Shown here: positions 1 through 7,426 of the stretch, piece after piece
Layout of the letters: every line of letters begins with the position of its first letter
Numbering within the stretch: position 1 is the stretch's first letter
DNA from: Colimorpha_A sp045540115
GTDB lineage: Bacteria; Bacillota; Clostridia; Oscillospirales; CAG-272
Assembly (NCBI GenBank): GCA_045540115.1
Contig: JAZQGR010000058.1
Coordinates: 71,835 to 135,834 of the forward strand
Reading direction: 5' to 3'
DNA: 64,000 bases
The notes under the pieces: model-generated
Seen by the model: only the letters and a program-made list of their open reading frames with translations
What the model was told of the DNA's origin: nothing
Database searches by the model: none
Program-made: the position numbers and the translations under genes

Positions 1-1
1 T

Positions 2-712
2 TACGCTATCGAGTTCATTAAGAACCTTCGCAAAAACGGATATAAGGTGCTTTTCTTCACAAATAACGCATCGCATAACCCCGATTTTTACTATGAAAAG
101 CTCACCCGTATGGGCTTTGAGCCGAGCAGAAACGAGATTCTTACCGCGGGTGACGTAACGATTCAGTTTTTGAAGAGAAACCGCGTAGGGAAGAGCTGTT
201 ACCTCGTTGGCACCCCCGAGCTTGAAACGCAGTTTGTAAATTCGGGAATCGAGCTTTCGGAGGAAGCACCGATAGTCGTAACGAGCTTCGACACGACCCT
301 TACATACGCAAAGCTCGATACCGCTTGCCGTCTCGTGCGTAACGGCGCAGAGTATATCTCAACTCACCCCGACTTTAACTGTCCGACAGAGGACGGATTC
401 ATTCCCGATAGCGGCGCGATCTCCGCATTCGTTACCGCATCGACGGGCGTAACCCCAACATACTTCGGAAAGCCCTATAAATCGGCGCTTGATATGATGT
501 GCCAGATAACGGAAACTGATCCTGAGGATATGGTCATATTCGGCGACCGACTCTATACCGATATCGCGCTCGGTAAGCGCAACGGCGTAACGAGCGTCCT
601 TGTCCTCTCCGGCGAAACAAAGCAAGCGGACGTCGATAACGCAGATGAAGCAGATAAGCCCGATTTCATAGCCCCCTCGCTTCTTGAAGTAAACGAAACA
701 ATGTTTAAGTAA
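2..712 (+). CDS. HAD-IIA family hydrolase (NagD-like), 5' end outside window
   Basis: Haloacid-dehalogenase-type phosphatase of the NagD/PGP subgroup, a cytoplasmic enzyme that removes phosphate from small phosphorylated metabolites; the substrate cannot be read from sequence. The reading frame is open from base 2, so the gene begins before the window and the motif I aspartates are missing here. A GTG at 47 is an internal valine codon rather than a start. Motif II (FFTNNAS) lies at the left edge. Near the C-terminus FGDRLYTDI supplies the motif IV acidic residues, followed by the usual G-V-T-S-V-L-V-L-S-G-E-T strand. A strong terminator follows the stop at once. Confidence 0.85.
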   Translation, partial: YAIEFIKNLRKNGYKVLFFTNNASHNPDFYYEKLTRMGFEPSRNEILTAGDVTIQFLKRNRVGKSCYLVGTPELETQFVNSGIELSEEAPIVVTSFDTTLTYAKLDTACRLVRNGAEYISTHPDFNCPTEDGFIPDSGAISAFVTASTGVTPTYFGKPYKSALDMMCQITETDPEDMVIFGDRLYTDIALGKRNGVTSVLVLSGETKQADVDNADEADKPDFIAPSLLEVNETMFK

Positions 713-713
713 A

Positions 714-746
714 ACAAAAACGCCTTTCTTAGAAAGGCGTTTTTGT
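714..746. terminator. Rho-independent terminator
   Basis: ACGCCTTT and AAAGGCGT arms (720-727/733-740) with an A run before and a T run after, so it can stop transcription from both sides. It lies 3 bases after the HAD gene. Confidence 0.85.
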
Positions 747-748
747 TA

Positions 749-776
749 CGGTAGGGGAGTGACTTGCTTCTCCCAC
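749..776. repeat. REP-like GTAGGG hairpin, copy 1
   Basis: GTAGGGGAG, then a spacer containing CTTGCT, then CTCCCAC. It shares GTAGGG and CTTGCT with a better-formed copy at 29241-29263. Both lie between a gene end and a terminator. Confidence 0.35.
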
Positions 777-784
777 TCTTCCAC

Positions 785-818
785 GAAAAAACTGCTCCGA
801 GCATTTGCTCGGAGCAGT
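785..818 (-). terminator. Terminator of the SPFH gene
   Basis: 13-base perfect arms ACTGCTCCGAGCA/TGCTCGGAGCAGT (791-803/806-818). Read on the minus strand they are followed by a T run (complement of 785-790). Confidence 0.85.
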
Positions 819-828
819 TATGTTTTAA

Positions 829-1773
829 TCAGTCGCAGCAAGGGTCCGTCTTCGGCTTTTTAGGTTCCTCGGGCGCGGGTTCGGTAACATCTCCAAGACC
901 GGAGATTTCGGAGAACATTACATTAGACTTAGTCATATTTACGACGTCAGTCGGGACGATGATCTTCGATGCACGGCCGTTGGACATAGCAACGAGCGCC
1001 TCGTACTTTTTAAGCTCGATAACGGCACTGTCAGCGCCTGCTTCCTTGAGAGCAGCAAGACCGTCTGCCTCTGCCTTTTTAGCAAGGTAAATGGCTTTTG
1101 CCTCACCCTCTGCGCGAGCGATGCGTGCGTCTCTTTCGCCCTCTGCGGCAAGGATCATCGCTTGCTTGTCACCCTCTGCACGGGTGATAACTGCAGCTCT
1201 GTGTCCCTCTGCTTCGAGAAGAGTCTCACGGCGGTCACGCTCTGCCTTCATCTGCTTTTCCATCGCGTTCTGAATCTCAGCAGGGGGAATGATGTTCTTA
1301 AGCTCAACGCGATGAACCTTGATGCCCCACTTGTCGGTAGCTTCGTCAAGAATATTTGTCATCTTGCCGTTGATGGTATCACGCGAGGTGAGGGTGTCGT
1401 CAAGCTCAAGCTCTCCGACGAGGTTACGGAGCGTCGTTGCCGCAAGGTTTGCAAGCGCGGAGATAGGATTGACCGCACCGTAGCAGTAAAGCTTCGAATC
1501 GTAGATAGCGTAGAAAATAACGGTATCTATCTGCATGGTAACGTTATCCTTGGTGATAACGGGCTGAGGAGGCGAGTCAAGCACCTGCTCCTTGAGCGTT
1601 ACCTTTTTGGCAACGACCTGAATGATCGGCCATTTCCAGTGGATACCTGCGGACCAGGTCTTCTGGTATTTGCCGAGAAATTCAACGACGTATTCGGTTG
1701 CCTGAGGAACGATCTTGATGCATGCAATGAGAAGAATTATAACTATAACTGCTGCAATAATAAGAGGGATCAT
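829..1773 (-). CDS. SPFH/Band 7 (stomatin-like) membrane protein
   Basis: Membrane-anchored stomatin/prohibitin-family scaffold of 314 residues. Such proteins oligomerise on the cytoplasmic face of the membrane and organise membrane domains. Residues 1-20 (MIPLIIAAVIVIILLIACIK) form a single membrane segment; the Band 7 domain follows to about residue 190, then an Ala/Glu-rich coiled-coil region (AEGDKQAMILAAEGERDA). The tail ends in a CC pair (DPCCD). I chose the ATG at 1773 because AAGGAGT precedes it; a longer frame opening upstream has no such site. A consensus promoter lies just upstream. No NfeD partner gene is next to it. Confidence 0.9.
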   Translation of the reverse strand: MIPLIIAAVIVIILLIACIKIVPQATEYVVEFLGKYQKTWSAGIHWKWPIIQVVAKKVTLKEQVLDSPPQPVITKDNVTMQIDTVIFYAIYDSKLYCYGAVNPISALANLAATTLRNLVGELELDDTLTSRDTINGKMTNILDEATDKWGIKVHRVELKNIIPPAEIQNAMEKQMKAERDRRETLLEAEGHRAAVITRAEGDKQAMILAAEGERDARIARAEGEAKAIYLAKKAEADGLAALKEAGADSAVIELKKYEALVAMSNGRASKIIVPTDVVNMTKSNVMFSEISGLGDVTEPAPEEPKKPKTDPCCD

Positions 1774-1804
1774 GGTAAATACTCCTTTTTTCTTTGGTAT
1801 ATAT

Positions 1805-1833
1805 ATTATACCATACAAAAGCGCAGTTGTAAA
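1805..1833 (-). promoter_or_regulatory. Sigma-A promoter of the SPFH gene
   Basis: Minus strand: TTTACA (1828-1833), 17-base spacer, TATAAT (1805-1810). Confidence 0.75.
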
Positions 1834-1844
1834 GAAAAATCGTA

Positions 1845-2267
1845 TCAGACACGCATTTTTTTCATAATAGACCTTCTTTTAGCGGCGCCGCTCTTTCCGC
1901 GGTCCTTTGAAAGAAGCGAACCGATGAAGGATGCGGTCAGAACTGTTAACATGCTTACAAGGGTATAATAAATCTCAAAGCCTGAGCCGATCAAAGAGCC
2001 GACGGCAATAAACAAGCTGAAAATCAGCCCGGAGACAATTGCGGAAAGATATCCGCGTTCCTTTGAAAACTTGCCTGCAAAATATCCTCCGATAATTGCC
2101 GAGATAACCTGAAATACCTTTGGAAGAATTGCCGTCATTATCTCAAGGCTTTTGCTTTCACTAAGAAAAGCCGCTGATACAAGAATTGAAACGATCGAGG
2201 TTATCAGTGCTGCAGCCGCACCGATGAGTGCGGGAATGATTGGTGAAGCATTTACGGTTTTAATCAT
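1845..2267 (-). CDS. TIGR04086 family membrane protein
   Basis: Small integral membrane protein of 140 residues with four hydrophobic segments and a basic C-terminal tail (AAKRRSIMKKMRV). It resembles the TIGR04086 family, which in Clostridia is typically found beside yajC, as here. No biochemical role is known to me. The ATG at 2267 follows CGAAGGAGACGAA; an upstream in-frame start at 2303 would lie inside the terminator of yajC and is rejected. That terminator separates the two genes, so this one may depend on read-through or on a promoter I do not see. Confidence 0.7.
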   Translation of the reverse strand: MIKTVNASPIIPALIGAAAALITSIVSILVSAAFLSESKSLEIMTAILPKVFQVISAIIGGYFAGKFSKERGYLSAIVSGLIFSLFIAVGSLIGSGFEIYYTLVSMLTVLTASFIGSLLSKDRGKSGAAKRRSIMKKMRV

Positions 2268-2285
2268 TTCGTCTCCTTCGGGGAA

Positions 2286-2342
2286 AACAAAAATCCCCTT
2301 CAAAAATATCCTTTACTAAAGGATATTCCTAAAGGGGATCTT
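2286..2342 (-). terminator. Long hairpin terminator after yajC
   Basis: Minus strand: ATCCCCTTTAGGAATATCC pairs with GGATATTTTTGAAGGGGAT around a short loop, followed by TTTTGTTTT. The stem is unusually long, about 19 positions with a few mismatches. Confidence 0.8.
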
Positions 2343-2355
2343 TTATTCCGAAAAA

Positions 2356-2649
2356 TTACTGCGGCTTTTCGCCTGTGTCAGCGGCGGGCTCATCGTCACG
2401 AAGAACGGTTCTTACTGCGCTCTTAAGAATTGTGAGTTTCGAGCGGTCGTTTCCGGTCTCAATCATCATTTTATCGTCCTTGATAATAATGACGGTACCG
2501 ATTATACCGCCTATTGTAATTATCTCGTCACCGACAGTGATGCTGTTACGCATATCTGCAGCTTCCTTTTCCTGCTTTTTCTGGGGACGGATAGCGAAGA
2601 AGTAGAATACGACTACCGTAAGCACGAGCATTAATATTGTTCCTAACAT
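2356..2649 (-). CDS. yajC: Preprotein translocase subunit YajC
   Basis: YajC is an accessory subunit of the Sec translocon (with SecDF) in the cytoplasmic membrane. The 97-residue protein has one N-terminal membrane segment (about residues 1-20), the family signature FFAIRPQKK just after it, then a small cytoplasmic domain (GDEIITIGGIIGTV). The ATG at 2649 is preceded by TTGGAGGAATTACAA; the longer TTG start would be the ribosome binding site itself. A promoter is present directly upstream. secA lies about 5 kb away in the same direction but is not in this transcript. Confidence 0.95.
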   Translation of the reverse strand: MLGTILMLVLTVVVFYFFAIRPQKKQEKEAADMRNSITVGDEIITIGGIIGTVIIIKDDKMMIETGNDRSKLTILKSAVRTVLRDDEPAADTGEKPQ

Positions 2650-2682
2650 TTGTAATTCCTCCAAATTTTAACGTACGTGGTA

Positions 2683-2711
2683 ATTATACCTTATTTTTCC
2701 ATAGAATACAA
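2683..2711 (-). promoter_or_regulatory. Sigma-A promoter of yajC
   Basis: Minus strand: TTGTAT (2706-2711), 17-base spacer, TATAAT (2683-2688). Confidence 0.65.
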
Positions 2712-2729
2712 GAGATAAAGTAAATTTAA

Positions 2730-3251
2730 TTATTCGTTTACAATTACAAGCTCAATCTCGTGACCGTTAAGATGCGCGCTGATCTTATCCGGAATTTGCT
2801 TGTCGGAGACGAAATAAGCGCTTATCTTGCCGATGCTCGTTTGATAGTTCTCGACGCAGTATTTTACTCCCGCGCTATTTATGACAGAGGCATCCGTGTA
2901 GTTCTTATGGGATAGAGTGAAAAAGTGGCGTATCAGAAACAGTCCATTTTCAGATGAATATCCGCCGTCATTTATGGGGAGAGAAATACCGAGAACATAA
3001 AGATAACACTGACCGTTTTTCATTTCAAGAACGGTATCTTTCATGCTTTCGGGGGAACAGAACCCGATCCTTATGTCGTTTTCATCTGTTACGTAAATAT
3101 CCGCCTCATAGTCTCTGCCGTCGAATTTTATATATGCGTGAAGCTCAAGCGGATAATCAAGATCAAACCTCTTAACGCTTTTTCCTCCGCATGATGTGAG
3201 TAAAATAAGAAGAACGGCACAAAGTGCCGTGAATACAAATATTTTTTTCAT
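2730..3251 (-). CDS. Predicted lipoprotein, unknown function
   Basis: Secreted lipoprotein of 173 residues. The N-terminus has a basic start (MKKIF), a hydrophobic core and lipobox LTSC, so Cys21 would be lipidated and the protein held on the outer face of the membrane. The mature part is rich in beta-type sequence and loosely recalls LolA/LppX-like lipoprotein folds, but I cannot name a family. I chose the ATG at 3251 over the ORF's first codon at 3302 because the signal peptide begins there. It follows the small membrane-protein gene by 43 bases and probably shares its transcript. A hairpin sits over its ribosome binding site. Confidence 0.7.
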   Translation of the reverse strand: MKKIFVFTALCAVLLILLTSCGGKSVKRFDLDYPLELHAYIKFDGRDYEADIYVTDENDIRIGFCSPESMKDTVLEMKNGQCYLYVLGISLPINDGGYSSENGLFLIRHFFTLSHKNYTDASVINSAGVKYCVENYQTSIGKISAYFVSDKQIPDKISAHLNGHEIELVIVNE

Positions 3252-3257
3252 AAAAAT

Positions 3258-3288
3258 CACCCCGCAGACAATTATTATGCTGCGGGGT
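3258..3288 (-). promoter_or_regulatory. Hairpin overlapping the ribosome binding site
   Basis: Minus strand: CCCCGCAG, about 12-base loop, CTGCGGGG. The right arm is the start of CTGCGGGGTGA, the likely Shine-Dalgarno region of the lipoprotein gene. There is no T run, so it is not a usual terminator. Confidence 0.5.
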
Positions 3289-3294
3289 CGATAC

Positions 3295-3843
3295 TTATTC
3301 ATTCGGGTAATCGGTTATTGCACGGCGGTTATAAAGCTTTATAAGCTTCAGCATTTTTTCTGAGGCGTTAAAAAGATAAATTGCTTTTGTCTTGTTTTCT
3401 TCGTCGATCTCAATTGCATAATAAACGTAGGGATCGCTTGGTGACGATGAATAATCGTATATCTTATCGTAGCTATCCTTTTCCGCTTCGTCAAGATACT
3501 TGCCGCAATATGGGGCGAATTTATCAAGTCTTGAAACGTCAAGCATCCCAAGCTCCTTGCGCTTTTTTCGGTTATACACGACTGAAAAATGCAGCTCGCT
3601 GCCGATTATTCTGTAATCGTAATCGACTCGGCGAAAGTATATAGCGGAATAACCGAGCGAAAATGCAAGAAGGACGATAAGTGAAATCACGCCTATGATA
3701 AGACCGTAAGCGCCGACCAAAAGATCGGATATGTAAACGGAAAGAAGCGTTGAAATTATCGGAACGGCGATCCTGCAAACGTTGAATAATACGCTTCGTG
3801 ATTTCTTGACCGAGTATTCGGCGATGCTTGAAAAATCGTTCAT
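3295..3843 (-). CDS. Two-TM membrane protein, DUF6106-like family, paralogue 1
   Basis: Unknown function, 182 residues. Two hydrophobic segments lie near residues 25-45 and 48-70; the rest is a cytoplasmic-type domain. Another gene in this window (15082-15621) encodes a protein with the same plan: N-terminal MND, two membrane segments, then YRIIGSELHF (YSIAGGTFVL in the other), a conserved Y-x-G-x-Y motif near the middle, and LYNRRAITDYPNE (FNYYNKNTVVTNTRV in the other) at the end. I associate this architecture with DUF6106, from memory only. The start is supported by CAGGAGAAAATA and a consensus promoter. Confidence 0.65.
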   Translation of the reverse strand: MNDFSSIAEYSVKKSRSVLFNVCRIAVPIISTLLSVYISDLLVGAYGLIIGVISLIVLLAFSLGYSAIYFRRVDYDYRIIGSELHFSVVYNRKKRKELGMLDVSRLDKFAPYCGKYLDEAEKDSYDKIYDYSSSPSDPYVYYAIEIDEENKTKAIYLFNASEKMLKLIKLYNRRAITDYPNE

Positions 3844-3870
3844 TATTTTCTCCTGAGAGGTACTTAATAT

Positions 3871-3899
3871 ATTATATCATTATGGAAGATGGCTGTCAA
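3871..3899 (-). promoter_or_regulatory. Consensus sigma-A promoter, minus strand
   Basis: TTGACA (3894-3899), 17-base spacer, TATAAT (3871-3876). It drives the DUF6106-like/lipoprotein pair. Confidence 0.85.
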
Positions 3900-3903
3900 G
3901 GGA

Positions 3904-3932
3904 TTGATTTTTGATAACAAATGTGGTAAAAT
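3904..3932 (+). promoter_or_regulatory. Sigma-A promoter of topB, immediately before the start codon
   Basis: TTGATT (3904-3909), 17-base spacer, TAAAAT (3927-3932). The topB ATG begins at 3939, about where transcription should start. Confidence 0.7.
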
Positions 3933-3938
3933 ATTGGT

Positions 3939-6050
3939 ATGATACTTATTATAGCCGAAAAGCCGAGCCTGGCGCGTAATATCTGCGCGGGCATAGGGCA
4001 AATGCAAAAGAAAAACGGATATTTCGAGGGGTGCGGATACCTGGTAAGCTGGGCATTCGGACACCTTTTCGGACTTTGCGATATCGAGAGCTATCAGCCC
4101 TTGCCGGAAGGTCAAAGATTCTGGTCGATGGACAACCTTCCTTGCTTCCCGAGCGAGTTTCGTTACGAGCTGCGCCGAGGAGATAACGGTGACCGCGACG
4201 ACGGAGTTATCCGTCAATTCAGAATAATAGAAGATCTTTGCAACCGTGACGACGTTGAAAAGATAGTAAACGCAGGAGACGCCGACCGCGAGGGCGAGAT
4301 CATCGTCCGTACCTGTGTAAATAAGGCGCTTAAAAGCCCGAAGCCGCTTTTTCGCCTGTGGCTTCCCGACCAGACGCCCGAAACGGTTGCCGCCGCGCTT
4401 CGCGATATGAAGAGCGAGGATGAATACGATAATCTCGCAAACGAGGGCTATGCAAGAACCTTCATCGACTGGCTCTATGGCGTGAATCTTACGCGCTACG
4501 CGACTCTGAAAAGCGGCAAGCTTCTCCGCGTCGGACGCGTTATTGTTCCCATTGTGCTTGCAATCTACGAGCGTGACATGGCGATAAGAAACTTCGTTCC
4601 CGATATATATTACGCGCTAGTCAGCAAAGCCGAAACCAACGGCGAGGTGATCGAGCTTCAGTCGAAAACAAGATTCGATAAGACCGAGTTCGTCAAAGCA
4701 AAAAATCTATGCGATCAGTATAATGCGATGGGTGCGACCGTCACTGAGGTCAAAAAGAAAAAGGACACCCTTTCTCCCGGAAAGCTCTATTCGCTTTCAA
4801 AGCTTCAGAACGTGCTCGGTAAGAAGTATAAGATGTCAATGGCGGAAAGCCTTGAGATCGTGCAGAAGCTATATGAGGAGGGATATCTTACCTATCCGCG
4901 TACAAACTCAGAGTATCTTGCGACGGCAGAGAAGGACAAGATAAGAAAAATTATCGAAAACTGCAAAAAGCTCGGTTATCCGCTTGCCTTCAAGGATAAA
5001 AAGACGATCTTCGACGACAGTAAGATAGAATCCCATTCCGCGCTTACTCCGACCTATAAGATCCCGGATAAATCGCGCTTGAGCGAGAAGGAAATGCAGG
5101 TATATTCAACTGTCTTCCGCCGCTTCGTTGCGGTGTTCTGCGCTGAGGACTGCGTCGTAAACAAGAGCGAGATCAAGATTGCCGTCGGCGATCTTGAGGA
5201 ATTTTCGCTTAAGGGAACGGTCATCGTTGAGCGCGGCTGGACGAAGTACGACGATTACACAACGAAGGACAAGGTTCTCCCTCAGCTGAATAAAGGCGAC
5301 GCGGTGAATATCAATTTTGAACCCGTCGAAAAAGAGACTACTCCTCCGAGACACTATACGATAGAAACGCTCAATAACTATCTCAAAAATCCATTTAAGG
5401 CGGAAAAGGCGCAGGAAAACGCCGATCCCGAAAAATCCGACGATACAGAGGAGTACAAGGCAATCTTCGAAGGACTTGAGCTTGGAACCGAGGCAACGAG
5501 AACGGGAATTATAGACAACGCACGTAAGAGCGGGTACATAAAGCTGAATAAGGACGTTTATACGATCCTGCCCGACGGTGAATATCTTATCGAGTCTCTA
5601 AAATCAATGCAGATAAGTATGGATAAATACAAGACCGCCGAGCTTGGTAAATCGCTTAAGCGCGTTTTCAGAGGCGAATGCACCGTCAGTGACAGCGTTG
5701 AGCTTGCAAAGACGGAAATATCAGAGGTCTTTGACCGCAAGGGTGATAGCTTCGCAAATGATACCGATATCGGCTTCTTTATGCAGCCCGTCGGTAAGTG
5801 TCCGCTTTGCGGTGGCGAGGTCAGACGAACGAACTTTGGCTACGGCTGCGGATCGTACCGTGATAACGGCTGTAAATTTACCGTCAATATGCGAATCTGT
5901 TCGCGCGTAATTCCGCTTTCTGCTGTAAAACAGCTCCTTACGAACGGAAAAACTGAAAAGCTTTCAGGCTTTGTTTCAAAGAAGTCGGGTAAGAGCTTCG
6001 ATGCTTGCCTCAAGCTCGAGGACGGACGCGCGGTGTTTGACTTTAATTAG
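3939..6050 (+). CDS. topB: DNA topoisomerase III (type IA)
   Basis: Type IA topoisomerase that relaxes or decatenates DNA by a single-strand passage mechanism. The Toprim domain is at the N-terminus (MILIIAEKPSLARNI; DADREGEII near residue 113). The catalytic tyrosine is Tyr319 in YLTYPRTNSEYL. A C-terminal zinc-binding region (CPLCGG...CGSY...C) lies near residues 618-655. The 703-residue length is typical. The motif usually written GRVQTP reads GRVIVP at residues 199-204, so the conserved glutamine is isoleucine. The start is fixed by the canonical N-terminus, yet it has no ribosome binding site and lies 6 bases after the -10 box. Confidence 0.93.
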   Translation: MILIIAEKPSLARNICAGIGQMQKKNGYFEGCGYLVSWAFGHLFGLCDIESYQPLPEGQRFWSMDNLPCFPSEFRYELRRGDNGDRDDGVIRQFRIIEDLCNRDDVEKIVNAGDADREGEIIVRTCVNKALKSPKPLFRLWLPDQTPETVAAALRDMKSEDEYDNLANEGYARTFIDWLYGVNLTRYATLKSGKLLRVGRVIVPIVLAIYERDMAIRNFVPDIYYALVSKAETNGEVIELQSKTRFDKTEFVKAKNLCDQYNAMGATVTEVKKKKDTLSPGKLYSLSKLQNVLGKKYKMSMAESLEIVQKLYEEGYLTYPRTNSEYLATAEKDKIRKIIENCKKLGYPLAFKDKKTIFDDSKIESHSALTPTYKIPDKSRLSEKEMQVYSTVFRRFVAVFCAEDCVVNKSEIKIAVGDLEEFSLKGTVIVERGWTKYDDYTTKDKVLPQLNKGDAVNINFEPVEKETTPPRHYTIETLNNYLKNPFKAEKAQENADPEKSDDTEEYKAIFEGLELGTEATRTGIIDNARKSGYIKLNKDVYTILPDGEYLIESLKSMQISMDKYKTAELGKSLKRVFRGECTVSDSVELAKTEISEVFDRKGDSFANDTDIGFFMQPVGKCPLCGGEVRRTNFGYGCGSYRDNGCKFTVNMRICSRVIPLSAVKQLLTNGKTEKLSGFVSKKSGKSFDACLKLEDGRAVFDFN

Positions 6051-6078
6051 AAAAGAGACCGTTAACGGTCTCTTTTTT
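6051..6078. terminator. Bidirectional terminator
   Basis: AAAAGAGACCGTTAACGGTCTCTTTTTT: perfect arms GAGACCGT/ACGGTCTC between an A and a T run. It ends topB and, from the other side, the convergent membrane-protein gene. Confidence 0.9.
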
Positions 6079-7423
6079 AATTCATCTTGTTTTCCGTCGA
6101 ATACTTTTCAAGAACTGATCTGCGAACCGAATTATAGAGTATCGACGCGCAAACCGCTACCGCAACGCCCAAAACGAGCGCGTAGGTATTAAGCATCGGT
6201 TCCTTGTAAAGATTTCCGTAGGTGTACGCGTTGAACACCGATAACAGACAGCATCCTCCCGTGAGCAACACCGAAAGACGCTGACGGCGGAGTTTTTCGT
6301 TTGCCGCCCTCGAATTGTGCGTTATATAGGCGCTCTCCCAGAAAAGTCCGGTATGCTCGGTTATTACCTTGTATAGTGCGATTCCGACGCAGACCGACGA
6401 AAGGATCATAAAGAACGAATAGGCAATATTCATATAATATGGGAGTGCAAACTTGCTCTCAACCTCGGAGAAGGCAAAAGACGCCATTTCGTGATACTGC
6501 GTTGCAAAAAACTCGGTAAACAACATAAGGGGAAGTGAAAGGATGACGGCGACGATCGAAAAGGCGCGCGTTATCCTCTTTTTATTGTCATCAAGGATCC
6601 TGCGCAGACTTGTTAATACCGCTATGTGAAGCGCGGGAGCAAAGAATGGCGGTATTACTGCTTTTCCGTCGATATAAAAGGCGATAGCACAGAAGCAGGA
6701 AAGGATAAAGCAGGTGACGGCAGGTCTTACTGCCGACATTATTCGCTTCTTTTCGCTTCTGACAAAGGACGAAATATCAAGGATGATTCCTCTGTTAAAC
6801 GCCGCCTTTCTGCGAAGGGCGGAGAGGTACATGCATACCGAGATATACCAGATGATAGCGATTATCAGAACGATCAATGCACAAAGGACAATGATGCCGA
6901 GCCTGAAGGGTGCAAGCGGATATATTTCCTCGACGCTGTCCGTCATTCCCGAATCGTTTACCTTGAAATAAACTATCTCGGGTAATGAAGAGAGGACTGC
7001 GTGAAGGATAATATATATCTGAATCACTGTTCTCATCACCTTCAGCTTTGCAGTCGATACGGTCTGACCGGGTTCGGCGTGTCGTTCCGCAAAATAAGTA
7101 AAGCCGTTAAAGAGCTCGTGAAAAGCGGGGATGAGGATTATTATGCGCAGAATATTGAAGCAGAAGGAGAATACCATATTAAACGTAGGATCGGAATTGA
7201 CCATTGTTATCATAGGTATAATGAGACCTAACTGCGCAACAGAGAGCGCCGCCGCCTTCTTGAAACCGCTTGATGCCGCTTCCATTGACGGCGATATCTC
7301 CGTCATAGGGCGTATTGCCTTTGCCATTATAAGCAGACCGATAAAATCGGGAAGGATGTCAAACACCCAAAAATACGGGTTAGTAAGGAAGAACAGGCCG
7401 AAGAGAAATAAACCGTATTTCAT
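6077..7423 (-). CDS. Multi-pass membrane protein, unknown function
   Basis: A 448-residue polytopic membrane protein with about ten hydrophobic segments spread over the whole length. I recognise no family motif. It begins 3 bases after the secA stop codon and reads in the same direction, so it is almost certainly the second gene of the secA transcript. Segments near residues 1-35 (FLFGLFFLTNPYFWVFDIL), 175-200 and 230-280 are the clearest. Links to protein export are only suggested by position. Confidence 0.7.
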   Translation of the reverse strand: MKYGLFLFGLFFLTNPYFWVFDILPDFIGLLIMAKAIRPMTEISPSMEAASSGFKKAAALSVAQLGLIIPMITMVNSDPTFNMVFSFCFNILRIIILIPAFHELFNGFTYFAERHAEPGQTVSTAKLKVMRTVIQIYIILHAVLSSLPEIVYFKVNDSGMTDSVEEIYPLAPFRLGIIVLCALIVLIIAIIWYISVCMYLSALRRKAAFNRGIILDISSFVRSEKKRIMSAVRPAVTCFILSCFCAIAFYIDGKAVIPPFFAPALHIAVLTSLRRILDDNKKRITRAFSIVAVILSLPLMLFTEFFATQYHEMASFAFSEVESKFALPYYMNIAYSFFMILSSVCVGIALYKVITEHTGLFWESAYITHNSRAANEKLRRQRLSVLLTGGCCLLSVFNAYTYGNLYKEPMLNTYALVLGVAVAVCASILYNSVRRSVLEKYSTENKMN

Positions 7424-7426
7424 AGT

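Noticed and set aside
47..49. GTG as the start of the first gene
   Set aside because: The same frame is open back to base 2 and encodes a normal HAD N-terminal segment, so the gene begins outside the window.
1162..1968. Long open frames opposite SPFH, secA, pckG, glnS, the foldase and the ABC ATPase genes
   Set aside because: They are antisense shadows of strongly coding genes, have no ribosome binding site and show no family features.
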